This document shows, in pieces, positions 38,834 to 43,517 of a DNA stretch of 43,517 bases. Position numbers and translations under genes: made by a program. The notes beneath the pieces were generated by a model. It made no database searches and was not told the DNA's origin. It saw only the letters and a list, made by a program, of their open reading frames with translations. The stretch spans positions 1 through 43,517 of the forward strand of contig JAURCL010000012.1 of NCBI GenBank assembly GCA_030828465.1, read 5' to 3'. The stretch's first letter is position 1; each line of letters begins with the position of its first letter. This stretch comes from Acidimicrobiales bacterium (GTDB lineage: Bacteria; Actinomycetota; Acidimicrobiia; Acidimicrobiales; Ilumatobacteraceae).

Positions 38834-40468
38834 ATGCCGACGCCACGCGAGATCTGGGAGGCCGAGTTCGGCGCCGCGCCTCGGCGCGACGCCGACTTCG
38901 AGACGATGTCGGGAATCCCCGTCGAGCCGGTCTACGGGCCCGAGGACGGCGAGTTCCCTGGACAGTTCCCCTACACCCGCGGCCCCTACGCCTCGATGTA
39001 CCGATCACGGCTGTGGACGATGCGGATGTTCGCCGGGTTCGGCACCGCCGAGGACACCAACTGGCGTTTCAAGGAGATCATCCGGGCCGGTGGCGGTGGC
39101 CTCTCGACGGCGTTCGACATGCCGACCCTGCTCGGCATCGACTCCGACGATCCGATGGCACTCGGTGAGGTGGGACGCTGCGGCGTCGCGGTCGACACCC
39201 TCGCCGACATGGAGGATCTTTACGCCGACATCGACCTCGGCGAGGTCACCACGTCGATGACGATCAACTCGCCGGCCGCGGTGATCTTCGCGATGTTCGT
39301 CGCCCAAGCCGAGAAGGCGGGCATTCCCCGCGCCCGCCTCGGCGGGACTCTGCAAAACGACATCTTGAAGGAGTACCAGGCGCAGAAGGAGTTCGTCTTC
39401 CCGCCGCGGCAGTCGATGCGGCTCGTGCGCGACACGATCGCCTTCACCTCGGCCGAGATGCCGAGATGGCATTCCGTGTCGATCTCCGGTTACCACATCC
39501 GAGAAGCGGGCTCGACGGCGGTGGAGGAGCTCGCCTTCACCCTCGCCAACGGTTTCGCCTACGTGGAGCTCGCCCTCGCGGCCGGTCTCCCCGTCGACTC
39601 GTTCGCGCCGCGCCTCAGCTTCTTCTTCAACGCGCACATCGACTTCTTCGAGGAGATCGCGAAGTATCGAGCGGCCCGACGTATCTGGGCTCGGTGGATG
39701 AGGGACCGTTACGGAGCAGAGGATCCGCGCTCGATGCAGTGCCGATTCCACACCCAGACCGCCGGTGTGTCACTCGCCGCCCAACAGCCGGAGCTCAACA
39801 TCGCGCGAACCGCGATCGAAGCGCTCGCCGGAGTGCTGGGAGGCACGCAGAGCCTCCACACCAACTCGATGGATGAGGCGATGGCGCTCCCCACCGAGAA
39901 GGCCGCCCGTATCGCGCTGCGCACCCAGCAGATCATCGCCAACGAGACGAACGTCGCGCACGTCGCCGATCCGCTGGGTGGTTCGCACTACGTCGAAGCG
40001 CTCACCGACGAGGTGGAGCGTCAGGCAGAGGAGATCTTCGCCCACATCGAGGAGCTCGGCTCCGGTTCGATGCTCGAGGGAGCCATCAAGGGGATCGAGG
40101 AGAACTGGTTCCAGGGACGCATCACCGACTCGGCATTCGAACTCGAGCGCAAGGTCAACGAGGGACGTCGGATCATCGTTGGTGTGAACGCCTTCACCGA
40201 GGGCAACGAGGAGGAGCAGATTCCCCTCCTACGGATCACCAACGAGGACGAGCAACGCCAACGCAAGCGCCTCGATGCCGTCCGTGATCGCCGCGACCAG
40301 ACGACGGTGGACGCCGTGCTGGAACGGCTCCGCATCGAAGCCGCCGACCCCGAGATCAACCTCATGCCGACGCTCATCGAGGCGTCTCAGGCCTACGCGA
40401 CCCTCGGAGAGATCATGTCGGCGATGGGCTCGGTGTTCGGGCGCCATGTCGAGGTACCGACGTTCTAA
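38834..40468 (+). CDS. icmA: B12-dependent acyl-CoA mutase large subunit, isobutyryl-CoA-mutase type
   Basis: A 544-residue substrate-binding subunit of the methylmalonyl-CoA-mutase superfamily without its own B12 domain. The CoA tunnel sequence is TRGPYASMYRSRLWTMRMFA, with GGGGLSTAFDMPTLLGIDSD, GGTLQNDILKEYQAQKEFVF and SISGYHIREAGSTAVEELAF. Specificity positions are F66, A93 and Q184, aligning with Phe80, Ala107 and Gln198 of isobutyryl-CoA mutase; methylmalonyl-CoA mutase has Tyr and Arg at the first and third, and 2-hydroxyisobutyryl-CoA mutase has Ile and Asp at the first two. It should isomerise a branched and a linear C4 (or similar) acyl-CoA. The small subunit follows after 24 nt. Confidence 0.86.
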   Translation: MPTPREIWEAEFGAAPRRDADFETMSGIPVEPVYGPEDGEFPGQFPYTRGPYASMYRSRLWTMRMFAGFGTAEDTNWRFKEIIRAGGGGLSTAFDMPTLLGIDSDDPMALGEVGRCGVAVDTLADMEDLYADIDLGEVTTSMTINSPAAVIFAMFVAQAEKAGIPRARLGGTLQNDILKEYQAQKEFVFPPRQSMRLVRDTIAFTSAEMPRWHSVSISGYHIREAGSTAVEELAFTLANGFAYVELALAAGLPVDSFAPRLSFFFNAHIDFFEEIAKYRAARRIWARWMRDRYGAEDPRSMQCRFHTQTAGVSLAAQQPELNIARTAIEALAGVLGGTQSLHTNSMDEAMALPTEKAARIALRTQQIIANETNVAHVADPLGGSHYVEALTDEVERQAEEIFAHIEELGSGSMLEGAIKGIEENWFQGRITDSAFELERKVNEGRRIIVGVNAFTEGNEEEQIPLLRITNEDEQRQRKRLDAVRDRRDQTTVDAVLERLRIEAADPEINLMPTLIEASQAYATLGEIMSAMGSVFGRHVEVPTF

Positions 40469-40492
40469 GCGTCGGATCGGATGGAGATGACG

Positions 40493-40894
40493 ATGGCGGG
40501 TGAGCGAATCCTGGTGGCAAAGGTCGGCCTCGATGGTCACGACCGCGGGGTGAAGGTTGTGGCGCGCATCCTCCGCGATGCCGGCTTCGAGGTGATCTAC
40601 ACCGGTCTCTTCCAGACTCCGGAGACGGTCGCCGCGGCGGCGGTAGACGAGGATGTCGACGCGATTGGGCTGTCAATGCTCTCCGGCGCGCACATGACGC
40701 TCGCCCCGGCGGTGGTCGAGGCGGTCCGATCGAGAGGGGCGGACATTCCGGTGATGGTGGGTGGCATCGTTCCCGACCATGATCTCGAGGAGTTGACCGC
40801 CGCGGGAATCAGCGCTGTCCTCACTCCCGGATCGACCGCCGAGCAGATCATCGTCGAGGTTCGGCGCGTGCTCGACGCCGAGACCGCGAGCTGA
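40493..40894 (+). CDS. icmB: B12-binding small subunit of the acyl-CoA mutase
   Basis: A 133-residue cobalamin-binding domain of the IcmB/HcmB size class. It has [20 protein letters not shown] with the base-off DxHxxG motif (the His ligates cobalt), [18 protein letters not shown] and [20 protein letters not shown]. It completes the heterotetrameric mutase with the preceding gene. Three in-frame ATGs stand at 40481, 40487 and 40493; I choose 40493 because GGAG at 40483-40486 then lies 6 nt upstream, which would be inside the gene for the others. No MeaB/MeaH-type chaperone is in the window. Confidence 0.92.
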   Translation: MAGERILVAKVGLDGHDRGVKVVARILRDAGFEVIYTGLFQTPETVAAAAVDEDVDAIGLSMLSGAHMTLAPAVVEAVRSRGADIPVMVGGIVPDHDLEELTAAGISAVLTPGSTAEQIIVEVRRVLDAETAS

Positions 40895-40897
40895 TCG

Positions 40898-41821
40898 ATG
40901 CCGCTGGATCCCGACGTCGCGGAGCTCGTGAGGACGCTGGCGGAGACGGGTGCACCCGCCCTGTCGGACGGAACCATCGACGAGGCCCGACGCAACTACG
41001 ACTCGGCACCCAAGCCCGATCCCGACCCCCTCCCCCACGTCGTCGACCTTCACGTCCCAGGACCTGGCGGAGAGGTCCCGGTCCGGGTGTACGCCGCGAT
41101 CGCGAATCCGCGCCGCCTCCCGGTGGTCGTGTTCTTCCATGGAGGGGGCTGGGTGCTCTCGAGTGTCGATGGGCACGATCCGACCGCGCGTCGACTCGCC
41201 GTGCTGACCGGCGCGCTGGTGGTCTCGGTCGACTACCGGTTGGCCCCAGAGCACCCCTTCCCGGCTCCCCACGACGACTGCTGGGCGGTCACCGAGTGGT
41301 TGAGTCGCGAGGCCGAGTCGATCGGGGGTGATCCGACGCGGATCGCGGTGGCCGGCGATTCCGCCGGTGGGAATCTCGCCGCCGGTGTGGCGATCCGAGC
41401 GCGAGACGAGGGCGTCGCCCTCCGACATCAATGTCTGATCTACCCGTGCATCGACAACGAGCAGGAGCCCTACGAGTCGATGCGTCAAAACGCCGAGGGC
41501 TACTTCTTGAGCGCTGCGGACATGGTGTGGTTCTGGGATCGATACGTCGATCCAGCGCTGCGGCATGATCCTCGAGCCGTGCCCGCTCGTCTCGACGACC
41601 TCTCCGGGCTCGCTCCCGCACTCGTGCTCACCGCTGAATTTGACCCATTACGGGATGAGGCTGAGGCCTACGCGGAGCGCCTCGGCCTCGCCGGTGTCCA
41701 AGTCGACCTGGTGCGCAGCCCGGGAGTCGTCCACGGCTTCGTGACTCGCTGGCACACGATGTCTCGCGCGCACGAGGCCCACGAGGCGATCGCAGCGGCC
41801 CTTCGCCACGCACTCTCATGA
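40898..41821 (+). CDS. HSL-family alpha/beta hydrolase
   Basis: A 307-residue esterase of the hormone-sensitive-lipase family. Motifs: VVVFFHGGGWVLSSVDGHDP (HGGG oxyanion), VSVDYRLAPEHPFPAPHDDC, the nucleophile VAGDSAGGNLAAGVAIRARD, the acid in LTAEFDPLRDEAEAYAERL and the His in SPGVVHGFVTRW. These enzymes hydrolyse short acyl esters, such as lipid, drug or ester-solvent substrates. ATG 40898 is 3 nt past the icmB stop and its own stop overlaps the permease start by ATGA, so it is in the mutase operon. An ester releasing a branched short-chain acid would suit the mutase, but this is inference. Confidence 0.92.
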   Translation: MPLDPDVAELVRTLAETGAPALSDGTIDEARRNYDSAPKPDPDPLPHVVDLHVPGPGGEVPVRVYAAIANPRRLPVVVFFHGGGWVLSSVDGHDPTARRLAVLTGALVVSVDYRLAPEHPFPAPHDDCWAVTEWLSREAESIGGDPTRIAVAGDSAGGNLAAGVAIRARDEGVALRHQCLIYPCIDNEQEPYESMRQNAEGYFLSAADMVWFWDRYVDPALRHDPRAVPARLDDLSGLAPALVLTAEFDPLRDEAEAYAERLGLAGVQVDLVRSPGVVHGFVTRWHTMSRAHEAHEAIAAALRHALS

Positions 41822-43047
41822 CCGGCTTGCGACGAAGCCTCGGCGTTGCCGACGCGGTAGTCGTCGGCGCCGGCTCGATGCTCGGCGCGGGGGTCTTCGC
41901 CGTCTGGGGCCCCGCGGCCGACGCCGCGGGTGCTTGGTTGCTCATCGGCTTGGTGATCGCCGGAGCAGTCGCGTTGTGCAACGCGACCTCGTCAGCACAG
42001 CTCGCGGCTCGACACCCGGAGTCGGGAGGGACCTATGTCTACGCCAGGGAGGAGTTATCTCCCTTCTGGGGGCACATGGCGGGCTGGGGCTTCGTGGTCG
42101 GCAAGACGGCGTCGTGCGCAGCGATGGCCCTCACAGCCGGCGCCTATATCTGGCCGGAGCGGCAGGTGCTCGTCGCAAACCTCGCCGTGGTGGCGGTGTT
42201 CGCGGTGAACGTCGGTGGGCTAACGCGAACCGTTCGGGTGACGCGATGGCTGCTCGTCGCGACAGCCGTCACCCTCGCGCTGGTGATGATCTCCGGTGCC
42301 GGTGCGCCGCGAGAGGCCATCTCCTGGTCCGCGCCGGACCCATCGTTTCCCGGCGTGCTGCGCTCGGCCGGGCTGATCTTCTTCGCCTTCGCCGGCTACG
42401 CGCGAATCGCCACCTTGGGCGAGGAGGTTCGCGATCCGCAGCGAACGATTCCGCGCGCTATTCCGAGGGCGCTCGCCCTCGTCCTCGCGATCTACGCAGT
42501 GGTTGCGCTCGTGGTGGTGGCCACCGTTCCGGCAGCGACCCTCCCAAGCGATACCGCCCCACTTCGCACGGTGATCGAGTCCGGAGCCGTCAGCGCGCTC
42601 GGGCCGCTCGTCCCGGTCGGAGCCGCCATCGCGTGCGCTGGGGTGTTGCTCAACCTGTTGCCGGGGGTGTCGCGGACCGTGCTCGCTATGGCTCGACGGC
42701 ACGAGTTGCCGTCAGCGCTCTCCCTGGTGGATGGCAGGCGCGCGATTCCGCTTCGCGCCGAGGTGACCGTGGTCGCGGTGGTGCTGATCCTCGTCAACAC
42801 GATCGACCTCCGCTCCTCGATCGCGGTATCGGGGGTCGCTGTGTTGACCTACTACGCGATCACCAACGCCTCCGCGCTGGCGATGCCGCGAGAGACGCGA
42901 ATCTGGCATCCGTCGATCGCCGTGCTCGGCCTTGTCGGATGTGTCACGCTCACACTCGCTCTTCCCATTGAGGCGCTCATTGGCGGGGCCATCTCGCTGG
43001 CGGCCGGAGTGTTAGCGCGAGCAATCACCAGACGCGAAAACGGCTGA
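41818..43047 (+). CDS. APC-superfamily amino acid permease
   Basis: A 409-residue membrane protein with about 12 spans. The first helix has VVVGAGSMLGAGVFAVWGPA, the substrate-binding GxG region of APC carriers, followed by ARHPESGGTYVYAREELSPF and, in helix 6, LIFFAFAGYARIATLGEEVR with DPQRTIPRAIPRALAL. These are typical of amino acid or polyamine uptake permeases. It is the last gene of the mutase operon (ATGA overlap). In context it may import an amino acid such as valine whose breakdown gives isobutyryl-CoA, but the substrate is not readable. The stop is inside the first base of the terminator hairpin. Confidence 0.88.
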   Translation: MTGLRRSLGVADAVVVGAGSMLGAGVFAVWGPAADAAGAWLLIGLVIAGAVALCNATSSAQLAARHPESGGTYVYAREELSPFWGHMAGWGFVVGKTASCAAMALTAGAYIWPERQVLVANLAVVAVFAVNVGGLTRTVRVTRWLLVATAVTLALVMISGAGAPREAISWSAPDPSFPGVLRSAGLIFFAFAGYARIATLGEEVRDPQRTIPRAIPRALALVLAIYAVVALVVVATVPAATLPSDTAPLRTVIESGAVSALGPLVPVGAAIACAGVLLNLLPGVSRTVLAMARRHELPSALSLVDGRRAIPLRAEVTVVAVVLILVNTIDLRSSIAVSGVAVLTYYAITNASALAMPRETRIWHPSIAVLGLVGCVTLTLALPIEALIGGAISLAAGVLARAITRRENG

Positions 43048-43073
43048 TGCCCCCGGCCATCGGCCGGGGGCAT
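43047..43073. terminator. Strong hairpin between convergent genes
   Basis: Perfect 12-bp arms ATGCCCCCGGCC (43047-43058) and GGCCGGGGGCAT (43062-43073) with loop ATC. No T-run follows on either side, so it is an actinobacterial-type hairpin terminator. It can serve both the mutase operon and the convergent gene ending at 43094. Confidence 0.75.
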
Positions 43074-43093
43074 CGAAGGCCGTTTGAGAACGG

Positions 43094-43517
43094 TCACTCG
43101 CGGCAAGCCGGCATAGACGAACCGGTCACAGCGTCCCGATCGATGATCGTGTTGCTCCCCTTCAACACGCAGAACACTCGAACCACACCGTCCTGATTCT
43201 TGATGGCGACGTCGGCGTAGTCCTTGGTGGAGTTGTTTGACCCCCACTGCCCGTTCATGGTCCACTCCCGGGTGTACACCCCGAAATCAGCGAGATCGTC
43301 GCGGGTGCCGCAGCCCTCGGCGAGCAACTTCGGGATGCGCGTTCCGTCCTCGCGCTCGACGTAGCCGGTCGGGCCGTTGGTGGCGTTCCCATACTGGTTG
43401 TACTGAACGAGGCAGACCGACTCGATCCCGCGTTGCCGATCGGAGGAGAACCCGGGCATCTCGGCATCGACGATCACCCTGAACGATGTCGATCCTCGCT
43501 GGTAATCGACCTCATAT
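43094..43517 (-). CDS. Unknown protein cut by the right edge (C-terminal part)
   Basis: The minus-strand frame is open from the edge to TGA 43094, giving about 140 C-terminal residues. The visible part starts YEVDYQRGSTSFRVIVDAEM and includes SVCLVQYNQYGNATNGPTGY, LLAEGCGTRDDLADFGVYTR, DYADVAIKNQDGVVRVFCVL and a final SSMPACRE. Four cysteines, many Asn/Gly/Tyr residues and few lysines suggest an exported, disulfide-bonded protein, perhaps part of a secreted or surface domain. I do not recognise the family. GTG 43477 is an in-frame start possibility, but the frame continues upstream, so the true start is probably outside the window. Confidence 0.6.
   Translation of the reverse strand, partial: YEVDYQRGSTSFRVIVDAEMPGFSSDRQRGIESVCLVQYNQYGNATNGPTGYVEREDGTRIPKLLAEGCGTRDDLADFGVYTREWTMNGQWGSNNSTKDYADVAIKNQDGVVRVFCVLKGSNTIIDRDAVTGSSMPACRE

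Noticed and set aside
1-43517. tRNA, rRNA, CRISPR arrays, insertion sequences, phage or plasmid genes
   Set aside because: None seen: no cloverleaf-like sequences, no regularly spaced repeats, no transposase or integrase motifs. Gene order and composition are uniform, with no gap longer than about 135 bp between genes.

Overview
This window is a compact, GC-rich bacterial chromosome segment with about 46 protein genes. There are no tRNA or rRNA genes, no insertion sequences and no CRISPR array. The gene content (Mycobacterium-like acyl-CoA dehydrogenases, a MauE-type redox membrane protein, a MutY without a NUDIX domain, a SUF cluster with a Rieske ferredoxin) points to an actinobacterium, most likely Acidimicrobiia; that placement is an inference. 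Promoter layout also fits: at least 18 genes have a TAnnnT -10 box ending 6-7 nt before an ATG or GTG with no Shine-Dalgarno, the pattern of leaderless transcripts. Genes inside operons usually overlap by ATGA or GTGA.

Layout. 1-564: a tRNA-editing deacylase cut by the left edge and a pterin carbinolamine dehydratase. 659-3361: an acyl-CoA dehydrogenase with its catalytic base in the isovaleryl/long-chain position, an MFS carrier and a DUF1289 protein. 3332-7762 (minus): an iron-sulfur block, ferredoxin - sufB - Cys4 protein - sufD - Rieske ferredoxin - sufC, with two near-identical ACTA-N6-TAGT operators, one before sufB and one before sufD. 7797-11082: oligopeptidase B, then MauE and a metallo-beta-lactamase-fold hydrolase. 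11206-13174: the most notable locus, a thioredoxin-fusion protein followed by a UGSC-family selenoprotein whose in-frame UGA is followed by a hairpin placed like a bacterial SECIS. 13200-15358: mutY and a YbhN-like membrane protein. 15420-18645: a ureide operon with L-type and D-type N-carbamoylases and an amidohydrolase lacking its N-terminal strand domain, behind a near-consensus promoter.

18687-28159: LOG-family hydrolase, a methylsuccinyl-CoA-dehydrogenase-like enzyme, HAD hydrolase, three unrecognised or weakly recognised small proteins, HrpB helicase, a TauE/SafE carrier and class I [4Fe-4S] fumarase. 28164-38776: ABC-F protein, SGNH lipoprotein, MerA-like flavoprotein, MFS exporter, small membrane protein, two hydrolases, a double-hotdog thioesterase, acetoacetyl-CoA synthetase, dienelactone hydrolase and 3-methyladenine glycosylase. 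38834-43047: an operon with a two-subunit B12 acyl-CoA mutase of isobutyryl-CoA-mutase type, an HSL-family esterase and an APC permease, closed by a strong hairpin. A partial unknown gene runs off the right edge.

How it fits together: the organism appears to process diverse acyl-CoAs (two ACADs, thioesterase, acetoacetyl-CoA synthetase, B12 mutase, Mcd-like enzyme) and to invest in Fe-S and redox proteins. SUF would supply clusters for fumarase, MutY and the ferredoxins. The selenoprotein, its thioredoxin-fusion partner and the divergent MBL-MauE pair may form a thiol/selenol redox module. The selenium machinery (selA, selB, selC, selD) is not in the window and must lie elsewhere if the reading is right.
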